Shown here one piece after another: positions 31,201-39,253 of a stretch of DNA of 41,051 nt. Origin of the DNA: a virus. The stretch spans positions 1-41,051 of IMG/VR virus record IMGVR_UViG_3300022214_000001; one strand, given 5' to 3'. The notes under the pieces are model-generated. The model was not told the origin of the DNA and did not search any database. It saw only the letters and a program-made list of their open reading frames with translations. The first letter of the stretch is position 1. Each line of letters opens with the position of its first letter. Made by a program: the position numbers and the translations under genes.

Positions 31201-33599
31201 TCGCCGTACAGGTCAGCCTGCCACCGGTCGACCGCTGCGCGCTGCTGGGCCTTCTGGGCGCCGTAGTCCGGCTCGGCCACCGGCGCGGTCTCCGACTCGG
31301 GCTCGACCTTGGTCTCGGGCTCGACGACCTCCTCGGCCTTGACCTCGGTCGCGGTCGCGGTCGCGGCCTCGGTCTTGACCGGCGCCTGCTGGCGCACCGT
31401 CGGCGCGTTGACCACGACGCCGACGAGCTTCGACAGACGCTGCGCCATGTCCAGCGCGACCTCGGGCGACGCCTTCTCGAAGTCCGTGCGCCCCACCTCG
31501 GCGGCGAGTTCCTCGAACTGCAGGGCCACCGGGCGCCACTCCAGCCCCAGGCTGCGGGCGGCTCGCCCGAGCCACTCGATCAGGCGCCGGATGTACGGGT
31601 GGCGCTTCCCGTGCTTGCGCGCACCGTTCAGCATCCGCTCGACACGGTTCTGGTTCAGCAGCGCCCACGACGTGAACGCGACGACCTCCTCCGCGGCCTG
31701 GGCAACTCCCTCCTCGCGCGCGAGGTCGATGCTCATATCGGGCAGGCCGGCCTTCGCGCGCTTCTCAGCCTGATAGGCGCGGAACGCTGCCATCAGGTCG
31801 GGATACGCGCGCTCCAGTTCGGCCCTGGTCTCCAACCATTCCGCCGGTGCGGCGACCCTGGAGTGGTGCCCGAGCAGTTCGTGCGCGAGCACGTGCACGC
31901 GGCGCTCCTGATCGGACATGCCCTTGTCGACGATGACCGTCCTGGTCTTCGGGTCGTACCACCCATCCGCCGGCAGGGGGGCGTCGCCCTCGACCTCCAA
32001 CACCGTCGCCCCGAGGAGCCCGTCCTCCTTCGCCCGCGTCGCCTTCTGGGCCACAGCGGCCGCTGAAGCGGCATCCATCCCGGCCTTGATCAGGGCCTTG
32101 ACGAAGCGCGGCAGCGAGGGGTGATCGCCAGCGGGCTCGGCGGCCGGCGCCGCCTTGGCCTCGCCGCTGACGATCCAGTCGACCGGGACGGGCTGGGTCT
32201 CGGTCCCACCCGGCGCCCGGACCACGGCGGTGTCGCCGTTGATCTCGACGATCTCGGCGTCGAACTCGCCGGCCGGACCCTGCATGGTCCCCTCGGGCAC
32301 CCGGATCTTGACTGTCTGGCCGGCCTCGGCCCGTGCCTGGGGCGCCTGGGGCTCGCTGGCCGCCTGGGCTGCCCTGAGACGAACTTCGCGGCGAGCCAGG
32401 GCCTCGCGGTGCCTCTGCTTCCTAGCAGCGCCTGCGAGGCCTGAGAAGGCCGTGGAGAGCACGCTGCCGACGATGGCCCCCGCGGCGGCGTTCTCTCCGT
32501 AGCTGCCCAGGCGGTCGAGCAGGGCGATCTCCTGGTCGAGGAGGTTCTCCCTGACCGTCTTGTCCTCCAGCAGCGCCTGGAGCGCCTCCTGGCCGCCCTC
32601 CTCGACGCCCTCGATCACGGCGTCGATGATCGCGTGCTTGACCGACCCCCGCGTCGCCCGGTTCAGGCGCCCGAACATGCGGCCGAACGGCACCAGTTCG
32701 GTGGCGCCGATCCCCAGGCCCAGGCCGAACGCCGCCATGGCGCGCTCCTCGGCCTCGCGCGGCGACATCTCGCCCTTGGCCACTTTCTCGGCGAGGACCA
32801 TCTCGGCCTCGGTCTGCATCGCGGCGCCCTCGGAGAGTGCACCGGTGATGCCGGTGGAGGCTGTCGCGCCGACCGCTCGACCAACACCCGCGAGGCGGCC
32901 CAAGCCACCCCCGGCAATGCCCATGGTCGCGAACCCTACCGCGGAACCGCCTGCGCCAGACAGCGTCGTCAGGAAGGTGTCGTCGTACTTCGGGTTGGCG
33001 AGGGGCAGGTCTTCCTGCGCTAGCTGCGCGGCGCCCTTCAGGATCGGACCGAACGTGTCCGACCCCAAGTTCTCGGCGAGGCGACCGAGGCCTTCGGCAG
33101 AGCCGAGGATGGGCGCGGCGACCGAGGCCTTGAACGTGTTCCAGCGACTCTCGACCGGGCCGAGTTCCTTGGCCTCCTCTTCGCGCTTCGCACGCGAACG
33201 ACGACGATTCTTGCTGACCTTCGGCTTGATCGGCGAGAGGCTGTACTTCGACCAGGGGTCCGGCTCGCTGTTCTCGTCGAGCTTGGCCTCCTCGGCTTCG
33301 TGCAGACGCTTGGCCTCGGCGTTCGCATCCTCTACAGAGTTGAACTTGCCGAAGTGCTGGCCGGTCTTGCGGTAGCGCGCAATCGCCTGCTCCTCGGTCA
33401 ACTGCTCGCCGTCGACGACGGTCGGGATCAGCACCTCTCTGCCGTCCTCCTCGAACGACATGGTGCGGATGGTTGACGTGGATCCGTCCGCGTTCTTCAG
33501 TCGCTTGAACGACTGCGCGGAGTCGATTGTGGCAGGCTCTGGCTCCTGCGCAATCGGCGAGAGGTTGTACTTAGACCAGGGGTCAGTTCCTTGGACCAC
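25212..33599 (-). CDS. Giant polyvalent / ejected virion protein (2795 aa)
   Basis: GTG 33599 overlaps the upstream stop by 17 bases. Residues 6-16 and 114-124 carry DPW-SKY motifs flanking a small domain (30-100). A glycine/alanine-rich hydrophobic region lies at about 190-390. HELLGHH at 573-579 resembles the zincin-like variant of phage polyvalent proteins. An ART-like domain is at about 918-1125 and a better conserved one at about 1770-1960 (YHG at 1799-1801). A conserved region around 1420-1760 includes FGPKVGAYTLNS. The C-terminal 800 residues resemble LPD38 (RFSPEFLLRNAAKD near 2295). Position after the gp14/gp15-like genes matches T7 gp16; DarB-like proteins act after entry. Probably ejected with DNA. 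Confidence 0.85.
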   Translation of the reverse strand: MVQGTDPWSKYNLSPIAQEPEPATIDSAQSFKRLKNADGSTSTIRTMSFEEDGREVLIPTVVDGEQLTEEQAIARYRKTGQHFGKFNSVEDANAEAKRLHEAEEAKLDENSEPDPWSKYSLSPIKPKVSKNRRRSRAKREEEAKELGPVESRWNTFKASVAAPILGSAEGLGRLAENLGSDTFGPILKGAAQLAQEDLPLANPKYDDTFLTTLSGAGGSAVGFATMGIAGGGLGRLAGVGRAVGATASTGITGALSEGAAMQTEAEMVLAEKVAKGEMSPREAEERAMAAFGLGLGIGATELVPFGRMFGRLNRATRGSVKHAIIDAVIEGVEEGGQEALQALLEDKTVRENLLDQEIALLDRLGSYGENAAAGAIVGSVLSTAFSGLAGAARKQRHREALARREVRLRAAQAASEPQAPQARAEAGQTVKIRVPEGTMQGPAGEFDAEIVEINGDTAVVRAPGGTETQPVPVDWIVSGEAKAAPAAEPAGDHPSLPRFVKALIKAGMDAASAAAVAQKATRAKEDGLLGATVLEVEGDAPLPADGWYDPKTRTVIVDKGMSDQERRVHVLAHELLGHHSRVAAPAEWLETRAELERAYPDLMAAFRAYQAEKRAKAGLPDMSIDLAREEGVAQAAEEVVAFTSWALLNQNRVERMLNGARKHGKRHPYIRRLIEWLGRAARSLGLEWRPVALQFEELAAEVGRTDFEKASPEVALDMAQRLSKLVGVVVNAPTVRQQAPVKTEAATATATEVKAEEVVEPETKVEPESETAPVAEPDYGAQKAQQRAAVDRWQADLYGERQIPPYVPGTPAQTKRARQKANRLMGQALETGSLDTAREALSVTHLAPEDVRRIASTLREAGMGALARTAERQAPVQGQRAATTRRQERPQTRADRAIERWEAGEDERFSPAPPVESMAFKRWFGQSHVIEPRVSSRDASPERPMTVYWGGVDEFTVFDPNKAGHVSSTFGNYTVERPFLFFAEEAGFAELFAGGPFMRGDRAGGPVRDRSQIKPLYLSIQKPLYLDENESDADYKAIEAAGFDITSAMKYMQPSRFWQLFDDDNGVTLRAAMVRAGFDGARMVEEDHETGELRRVWVALNPSQAKSIHNAGTWAGDDIRYSVPPVAAASTENIPGKNSNVLRWLQIASPAARSAFHASVSRVFVNPDTGEDIIGEEMRALGINAEPRVDLTSESAYRNSAGQMEYNPADQVSGFPSREAAELYALLRGYYTYQEAVAGYAPNAAGALRGFDYEMGMPPTREQIESIFAALGDRAGDFAFYPTKDGFALVHLAFDPSVTPEIRDGLALSVASAVGNIDAKPFNADTFYHENPWQDHPNGERYQEAIASQASRWPGGSDLLARLDRRLGEPLQAVYEEYAAQGFGEAGAQPGTARSATGPRRPELSLGPIESALATWAGERNREDGWLHKVWAPALARTKKLLKPSTRNFREAARRAVEDIHGFLVSSPQFLQYYREDWQRTRAAVERSMPEVRDRPELFVALRLWMGLLSPGTQLDFNVREALRTLREYAANGNLNRLRLRITARGATAWAPGGNVLGYSASTGPHKARTAKMVADMFDERGIDGTISYLQEEVPIAELATLRRELGFAGGVAVGNVRKIVKTATGQNSVAPRMFIFGPKVGAYTLNSLGDERYTTTDIWEGRFIRSYFRDVFGEGKDGLPTSTPEYAMFQEFSTAFKLELESRLGIEMSPASLQALRWFYIIDATKRAGYAGAKTSGSISSYVEKHLDRGLDVRPGEELESEGEERNSVAPPTDSPKFWQWFGGSKVVDQDGKPLVAYHGTTGRFTIFETQQAKLGKRKNAWLGSLGSWFAAPSQWAGDYDEGNAEYVAESFTQDKDLEYREGAQVMPVYLSIQRPMEFEGYEELLDYIDGEFDGDAVAFREHASQYYDGILVRNSTTDGGVDRDDWVAFRPEQVKSAIGNRGTFDPADPDIRYSIPAATFTAEDETRLEAVERNLLNQFNPLTRAERDIAKAGRKISDDSSAALATELFPGLRAETVRKARLKWNALNRLKRQHGLDPELLDDFLRALHAFDRNAVMASRHPQVFDLESVPGSGSDSKGRPLTNSHANRIIAQVNGDPKAKWYKQAADIVHEVNRMALQERVDSGILSDVGRDEWVQQLGENYVPLRSAENDEAGLPKYLRSSGFSMPKSTSKRAEGRKTTSGSPTVWSFMQFEEVATLAAKNRVGVALSKLVAENPNPDLWEQRAESTRAAQLERNKEYEYRYHENGEPRYIVFKGENGKRLTSALKKLGGQDAKAIERVFGPIGRVFTALATRFSPEFLLRNAAKDIQTAMARIGVELSIGEAVAIMKNSPKAMKAGLEVLRAERRGEVGPNGKWHQIFREWREQGGQTGWADEIGYTQRLEAFAKMRATGRLVDALQFAGGIYMDMQDSVEFGTRVAAYAAARSSGLTKPRAASFSRNITVDFNRRGEMTGAINSLYWFFNASVQGSRMVMKTVATPRGAAMAAGIVGLSVLNAIWNYWMGEEDDYNRADEISEWQRNAYMTWLLPDTYDVLGVEVDRITIPVGWGYNLFWAMGQQIERVMRGKDEVDALGEIVTAATEAFSPLGATPTIGQAVAPSILDPFIQVSENTSWSGSSIMPNTYGRKADSWAVWPDTSPGLAKAMQQINEWTGGSSRRSGWFDVSPETVDYLVKSFGSGTGQFATRVTRTIEAVVTGGDLDARDVPFLRSFVTGPNAREVDAQFRTAIRDVENTMGEVRDGVEVVKRRLIRLDKAAKSIKKRVEALKDAGRNDEARTLERAFLSMYRTALEER

Positions 33600-35031
33600 T
33601 GGGCAATGCCTTTCGCTTCAACGCTGCCTCGTAGGCCTCGATGTCCTTCTCGGTGATCCCGTTCTCCCTCAGAGCTTTCCACACGTCCTCGTCGGTGCCG
33701 CCGCGCGCACCAACGGCCTTCCTGACGTAGTCGATGTACTCCCCCGCAGAGACCTTGGGCCCGCGCTTGCGGATGTGCATCTCGCCCTTCGGTGCGCGCT
33801 CAGCGCGGCCCATCGGCGTCGCCAGATTCGCGCCACCCGCGTCCGCCCCGGAAGCGGGCATTGGCTTCGCTAGATCCATTCCGCGAGCATCCACCGGTCT
33901 GGCGGGCATCGGTTCCGCCAGATCCGCGCCCTTGCGCTCACCGCCACCGCCCCACTCGCCGAAGATGATCTCGTTCAGCCCGCCGGGATCGGGGATTTGG
34001 CTGTCCTCCACGCCGTCCCACACGAGGTTCCTGCGGCCAGCTTCCTCCCTGACGAACGTCGGCAGCAGCGAATCGATCCGCTCCTCAACCTCGTCGACGG
34101 TGAGCTTCCTCTCGACGCCGTCCTCGACAGTCGTCGCCTCGGTCGCAAGGTATCGACGCGCCTTCTCTCTCGCGTCGGAGATGATGCGCGACTTGCGCCA
34201 CTCGGGAGCTTTGCTCCACTGGCCCGGAGCCTCCATCTCCTTCTGCGGATCAGGCGTCGGATCGCCGTAGACCTTTGCCGCCAGATCGGACACGACCTTG
34301 CGCGGATCGGCGCCCCACGACAGCGCGAGCATGGCCTGAGCGCCGTACCCGGCCATGTTCTGCGGGAGTTGGCTGGCCAACTCCTGAATCTGGGTCATCG
34401 CCGCCTTCTTGTTGGCGGCGGTCATCGCCGCCTCGTCCGCGGCGGACCTGATCTGCCCGATGACCCCTGCGACCCTCTCAACGGAATCCGGGTCCTCGTC
34501 GAGCATCTCCAGCGCCTGCTGGACGCGCTCGGACATCTGCTGTGCGGCGGCCTCTCCGAGTTGGCCAGTCTCGACCATCTCGTTCAGCGCGGTGATCGCC
34601 GAACTGCCCGACTTGACCACGGCGTCGTACTGCTTGCGCTTGGACCTTTCGGCAAGCGCGGGGCCGTACTGCTCCATCAACGCTTGCGCGAGGCGAGGAT
34701 CTTTTCTCGCTGCGATCTTGAACGCCTTCGAGAAGGCGTTGCGGTCGGCGACGGTCTCGTCGTCCTCACCTCGATACCACCGCTTGATCGCCTCCTCGTC
34801 GTTGTCGGGGCGCAAACGCGACTTGATGTCCTCGATCTCGCCGACCGCCGTGGCGTAGGCGTTGCGTGCCTCCTCGTCGCGCTTGCGCTCCTCAGCCTCT
34901 CGACGGTCAGCGTTTTCGAGCGCCTGCGTACGGGCTTCCTGCGCAGCAATGTCGGCCTTCCCCTTGCGGTAGGCCTGTCCACCCATCGCGGCCTGTCCCG
35001 CGCCGGCAAGTGCGTCGAAGAAGGAGGGCAT
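33583..35031 (-). CDS. Internal virion protein (T7 gp15 position)
   Basis: A 482-aa, mostly helical, charged protein: MPSFFDALAGAGQAAMGGQA at the start, then long A/E/R/Q-rich helices to about residue 330, and a P/G-rich linker with three repeats of LA-x-PM (about 365-410). It lies between the gp14-like and the giant protein gene, the order of the T7 ejection proteins 14-15-16, so it is probably part of the ejectosome. GGAGGG precedes the ATG. Confidence 0.68.
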   Translation of the reverse strand: MPSFFDALAGAGQAAMGGQAYRKGKADIAAQEARTQALENADRREAEERKRDEEARNAYATAVGEIEDIKSRLRPDNDEEAIKRWYRGEDDETVADRNAFSKAFKIAARKDPRLAQALMEQYGPALAERSKRKQYDAVVKSGSSAITALNEMVETGQLGEAAAQQMSERVQQALEMLDEDPDSVERVAGVIGQIRSAADEAAMTAANKKAAMTQIQELASQLPQNMAGYGAQAMLALSWGADPRKVVSDLAAKVYGDPTPDPQKEMEAPGQWSKAPEWRKSRIISDAREKARRYLATEATTVEDGVERKLTVDEVEERIDSLLPTFVREEAGRRNLVWDGVEDSQIPDPGGLNEIIFGEWGGGGERKGADLAEPMPARPVDARGMDLAKPMPASGADAGGANLATPMGRAERAPKGEMHIRKRGPKVSAGEYIDYVRKAVGARGGTDEDVWKALRENGITEKDIEAYEAALKRKALPSGPRN

Positions 35032-35032
35032 T

Positions 35033-35749
35033 TTAGAAGATGCCGCCCAAGAAGTTGCCGAGCTTGGTTCCGCCGAGATTGTCGAGGAAGGACTCGACCC
35101 CGAAGCCGACGGCTTGCCCGTCGTACGGCTGGACCTCCTCGAATCCCCGACCCGCTCCGCTGTTGAAGAACGTCGACGAGTACCCAGGGCCGTGCCCGGT
35201 GTTCGCGACGACGTACGCCATCATGTCGCGCGCGGACTGATCTTCGATGCCAAGGTTGCCGCGCAGCAGCGAGTCCATGACCTGGGTCTCCTGCATGTCG
35301 AGGTCGCTGAGCATCGACCCGATCTGCGCATCCACGTCGGCGAGCGACTGTCCGACTTGGTAGTTGACGCCGGACGCCGCCTGCTGACCGAGGGTCGAGC
35401 CGTACAGGCCGCGACTCGCCATGCCCTGCTGCACGTCCGCCGAGGCCTGCTTGCCCTGCGCGCGCATAGTTCTCTTCGCGGCCCTGCCGCCCCTGCGCAC
35501 ATCGCGTCTCGCGCTCAGGAAGCCGCCCTCGGCGTTCTCCAAGAGCTTCCGCATGTACTCCTCGCGGATGCCGAACATGCCTCCGCGAGCCTGCATTCGC
35601 CCGAACGCACCGCCCTGATCGTGCTCGTCCCAGAGGCCGAGGATCTTGTCGCCCCGGTCCAGCGCCCGCGCGCCGGACCGCTTCGCCTCTTTCTGCGCGT
35701 TGTAGTTTCCGATGGCGCCAATGCCTGCGCCGATTGCCGCTTCCCACAT
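35033..35749 (-). CDS. Internal virion protein (T7 gp14-like)
   Basis: A 238-aa protein from ATG 35749, with GGAGG upstream; the longer frame is not used. MWEAAIGAGIGAIGNYNAQK is a glycine/alanine-rich membrane-active start, followed by helices rich in Q, A, R and M (GKQASADVQQGMASRGLYGS) and a glycine-rich end. This composition and position fit gp14-type proteins that insert in the outer membrane during ejection. Similarity is by pattern only. Confidence 0.68.
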   Translation of the reverse strand: MWEAAIGAGIGAIGNYNAQKEAKRSGARALDRGDKILGLWDEHDQGGAFGRMQARGGMFGIREEYMRKLLENAEGGFLSARRDVRRGGRAAKRTMRAQGKQASADVQQGMASRGLYGSTLGQQAASGVNYQVGQSLADVDAQIGSMLSDLDMQETQVMDSLLRGNLGIEDQSARDMMAYVVANTGHGPGYSSTFFNSGAGRGFEEVQPYDGQAVGFGVESFLDNLGGTKLGNFLGGIF

Positions 35750-35750
35750 G

Positions 35751-36554
35751 TCAGTAGACCTCCAGTAGTGCGTGGCGCAGCCAGATGGAAAGGCTGCCGC
35801 TGACCGCACCGTGCTGCACCGTCACCGCCAGTGCGCGTGCCTGAGTCATGTCGATGGTCGTCGACCCGCTCGACGAGAAGTGACGGTTCTGCGCGAACGG
35901 GTTCGAGTCGATGTCGCCGAGGCCGGTGGTGGTCGCGGCGACGTTGCCGAGGCGAAGGTGCCCCCACATCTCCTGGTCCGACGACGTGCCGAGCGACGCC
36001 AACACGATCTCGATCTGGAACGGCCGGATGGCCGGGTCGTTCGTGATGCCGGTGATGGCGTCGTCGTAGAGCGTCGTTCCGCCGAGTTTCACGCGCAGCG
36101 TCATCTGGCGCGCGAGCCCGGAGTCGTTGAGGTACTCGCCCAGCAGCCGCAGCCGCACGGTGCGCAGGTCGATCAGCGTGTATTCCGGCAGCGTGTAGGT
36201 GTACAGGGTCCGCTCGGTGTTGTCGTTGACGATGGCGTCCGCCGCATTCGTTGACGCCTGCCTGTGGAGCCCCCACGCGATGGGTGTGCCAAGACCGATG
36301 CCGCGCCCAGCTTCTTGCAGTTGCTCGGCGCCGGCAGACATCACCGTATCGAGCAGCGACGCCTGCCCAGGATCGACCTCTAGCTCTCCTGCCGTTCCGA
36401 CGCCCAGCCCGTCGCCGGCCGACTTCGGAGCGCCGGCGCGCATCGAGGCCCGGTACGAGCGCGGGTCGTTGGGGCCCTTCGCGCCGATGCCGAAGTCCGC
36501 GAGCCCCCTGGGGATGCGGTTCTTCAGTTTCGATGTCAGGGGGTTGTTGGCCAT
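35751..36554 (-). CDS. Unknown jelly-roll virion protein (267 aa)
   Basis: A basic N-terminus MANNPLTSKLKNRIPRGLAD, a linker, and from about residue 100 an all-beta domain (TLYTYTLPEYTLIDLRTVRL, MTLRVKLGGTTLYDD, LSIWLRHALLEVY). It lies just after the nozzle gene and overlaps it by 3 bases. Likely a tail or receptor-binding component attached through its N-terminus, but the family is not recognised. Confidence 0.65.
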   Translation of the reverse strand: MANNPLTSKLKNRIPRGLADFGIGAKGPNDPRSYRASMRAGAPKSAGDGLGVGTAGELEVDPGQASLLDTVMSAGAEQLQEAGRGIGLGTPIAWGLHRQASTNAADAIVNDNTERTLYTYTLPEYTLIDLRTVRLRLLGEYLNDSGLARQMTLRVKLGGTTLYDDAITGITNDPAIRPFQIEIVLASLGTSSDQEMWGHLRLGNVAATTTGLGDIDSNPFAQNRHFSSSGSTTIDMTQARALAVTVQHGAVSGSLSIWLRHALLEVY

Positions 36555-39253
36555 CAGAACGCTCCAGCCCGGATCTTATCTCCCTGGCCAACGGTCAGCG
36601 AGATCGACTCCACGGTGAATCCGCCGCTCTTGTCCGAGTTCCTCAGGCGGACCCAGGCCGCCTGCCCCTTGGCCCGCACGGACGCCCGAGCGTTGGCCCC
36701 CGAGTAGAAGACCCCCGACGCCGCCGGGTTGACGAGGTCCAGGTCGGGGCGGTGGGACGTGTAGACCTCCCAGGCGCAGTCCCCGTCCGTCCCCATCGAG
36801 GCCCAGATGTCCCGCACGCGGATCTCCGAGACGCCGTCATCGGCGACCAGCGGACCCATGGTGGCGTAGGCGTCGATCCCCGAGGTCGTCGAGGTCCCTT
36901 GGTCGACGGTCGCCGTGCGGTCCATGTAGCGCACGTATCCGTCCTCGCTGCCGATCAGGATCGTCCTGTCGTCGGGGTCGTCGGCGTCGAACACGCACGC
37001 CGCGGTCGGCTGCACATCGGTGTCGGCGAACTTCCACGGCCAGAACCCCCCGTGCTTCACCGACACGAACCAGTGCTCGACCTCTGCGCCACCAACGTCG
37101 AAAGGCATGACCATGACCAGGACGCCGTGATGCTCGTGGTCGTACAGAAGCTGGACGTAGTAGTCCTCCAGGTTCACGTCGACGAGCCGCCTGTCGATGC
37201 GGTCGCGGCCAATGTTCTTGATCTCGCCGCCGTACGGATTCATCGCGTACAGGCCGCCGCGCGAGCCGAAGAAGTACACCTCGCCCTGGGGGCCAACGCA
37301 CCAGCAGCGGCCGAACGAGCCGCCGATGCTGCTCGTGACTTGATCGACTGAGCCGCCGGCGGCCGGATCTCCGCGCACAAGGCTGATCGTGTGATCACCG
37401 AACAGGATCAGCAGGTCGTTCGAGTACGGACACATCGAGTTGATGATGTCCGCGACACCACCGATCTGCGGCATGGTCGTGATCGTCACAGCCTGGATCG
37501 AGGTCGGCGTCGGCGGGAACAGGTCCCAGTTGCGCGGGTCGCCGGACGCGCTCATGTGCAGGAGGTGCCGGTTGTCGGGGTCGCCCGACAAGCACGCGCG
37601 ACCGTTCCAGAACTCGATCAGCGAGCAGCGCAACGGGATCGTGCCCGACGTGGTTGACAGCCACTTCGTCACCTCGTCCTCGACGGGGTCGTAGACGAGG
37701 TTCGACTCTCCGTCGACGATGAACAGTTCCGAGAACGCGCTCGCCATCTGGACGTACCTGGACGCCGATGCGATGACGCCACTGCCACCGGTCGGGACGA
37801 CAGGGGCTCCGACCGGCGACTTCACAAGGCTGGTGCCAGCAGCGCCGACGACCGTGACCGAGCGTGTAGACCCACCACTGGACTGCGACGTGACCAGTCG
37901 GCGCCTCTGGTAGTCGGTGCCGTTCGACGCGATGTACAGGAACTCAGGCACGACCGGGGGCGTCGTCGAGTTCTCATAGTTCGGGTTGACCGGCGGAAGC
38001 GCCAGACCGAACACCGGGTTCGATGTGTCGTTGGCGACGCTGGACACCAACGTGCCCGGTCCCGCGGCGCTGAACGACTGCACCTCGTCGATGCCAAGGA
38101 CGTGGATTGACATGGGGAACACACAGTGGATCGTCTCGAACTCGTCGATGGCGATGGGGTTGCAGTCAACGAAGACCGCGCCCACCGGGGTGTTCTTGCT
38201 CCACACCGATGACACCGTGCTGCCGTTGTCCGTGAATCGGCGCACCCAGACGTTGTCGCCTGCGTGCCCGTACCCGGTCGTGGCCACGATGTTTCCGCGT
38301 ACACGCACGTTGGATCCGATGCCGCCGCCAAGCGCACCAACGGTCGATTGCAGCGTCCAGACAGTCGTCGCGCCGTCGGGGCTGTACTTGCGGCACCACT
38401 GATCGACAACGCCGCCCGTTCTGGCCCATGAGACGTAGATGTTGCCCTCGTCGCCGACATCGATTCCGCCAGCACTGTACGCGGTGCCGCCGCCGGTTGA
38501 GATGTCGAACGAGACGACGGCCTCGGTGGGCGCGACGGAGTCGTAGATGTTCTCGAACACGCGCACGCGCAGATCGCCAGACCCAAGTTCCTCCAGCGTG
38601 TACAGGCGACCGTTTTTCACGGCGAGTCCGTACACGGCGCCCGAGTTGTGCGGGGCAGCGCCGTTGTCACGCAGGGACCACGCCAAGGTGTGCTCGTTGT
38701 CCGGGCTCAACTCGTAGCGGATGATCCTCCTTCCGCCTGTGTTCGTGCCGGCGATGCCAACGAACACGTTGTCGAACTCGTCTACGAAGACAGGCTCGAC
38801 ATAGTTGTTCGCGCTGACCTTGGTGACGCTGATCGTCGAGATCAACGACAGGTCTGCGTTGTAGCGGTAGATCACGCGGCCGCCGCCACCGGTGGGCCTC
38901 GTCGTCGCGTACAAGTCCCCTCGGGGACTCGACACGATGCGGTAGCCGCCACCGATCAGCGGGGTCGGGTTGTCCGACGCATCGATGTCCGTGATGCCCG
39001 TGCCGATGTTCGAGAAGTCCGTGGTCAGGTCGTTGAACGTCACCGTCCCGAGCGCCTTGACCTTGTTCGCCCCGTTGAGCGCGGCGTTCGTGCGCTTCGT
39101 GAACCCAGGCCGCGACGAAAGGCGCGACCGTCCGGTCGCCTTGTCCGTCGACATGACGTTCTGCGCGTCGCGCGCGAACCCAGGCTGCGCCTCGCTGAAC
39201 GCGGAGTCCTCGGACACCCCGTTGAGCGGCGGGAACAGCTTGATCGTCTGCAT
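36554..39253 (-). CDS. Tail tubular protein B-like nozzle protein
   Basis: An 899-aa protein that starts MQTIKLFPPLNGVSEDSAFS at ATG 39253, overlapping the upstream stop; a longer frame in the same phase is a shadow. The N-terminus (AQNVMSTDKATGRSRLSSRP) and the many beta repeats (e.g. VIYRYNADLS, NEHTLAWSLRDN, EVYFFGSRGGLYAMNP) fit the propeller nozzle of T7 gp12, which is 794 aa. It forms the distal end of the short tail. A cluster of repeats in the middle suggests several propeller blades. Confidence 0.85.
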   Translation of the reverse strand: MQTIKLFPPLNGVSEDSAFSEAQPGFARDAQNVMSTDKATGRSRLSSRPGFTKRTNAALNGANKVKALGTVTFNDLTTDFSNIGTGITDIDASDNPTPLIGGGYRIVSSPRGDLYATTRPTGGGGRVIYRYNADLSLISTISVTKVSANNYVEPVFVDEFDNVFVGIAGTNTGGRRIIRYELSPDNEHTLAWSLRDNGAAPHNSGAVYGLAVKNGRLYTLEELGSGDLRVRVFENIYDSVAPTEAVVSFDISTGGGTAYSAGGIDVGDEGNIYVSWARTGGVVDQWCRKYSPDGATTVWTLQSTVGALGGGIGSNVRVRGNIVATTGYGHAGDNVWVRRFTDNGSTVSSVWSKNTPVGAVFVDCNPIAIDEFETIHCVFPMSIHVLGIDEVQSFSAAGPGTLVSSVANDTSNPVFGLALPPVNPNYENSTTPPVVPEFLYIASNGTDYQRRRLVTSQSSGGSTRSVTVVGAAGTSLVKSPVGAPVVPTGGSGVIASASRYVQMASAFSELFIVDGESNLVYDPVEDEVTKWLSTTSGTIPLRCSLIEFWNGRACLSGDPDNRHLLHMSASGDPRNWDLFPPTPTSIQAVTITTMPQIGGVADIINSMCPYSNDLLILFGDHTISLVRGDPAAGGSVDQVTSSIGGSFGRCWCVGPQGEVYFFGSRGGLYAMNPYGGEIKNIGRDRIDRRLVDVNLEDYYVQLLYDHEHHGVLVMVMPFDVGGAEVEHWFVSVKHGGFWPWKFADTDVQPTAACVFDADDPDDRTILIGSEDGYVRYMDRTATVDQGTSTTSGIDAYATMGPLVADDGVSEIRVRDIWASMGTDGDCAWEVYTSHRPDLDLVNPAASGVFYSGANARASVRAKGQAAWVRLRNSDKSGGFTVESISLTVGQGDKIRAGAF

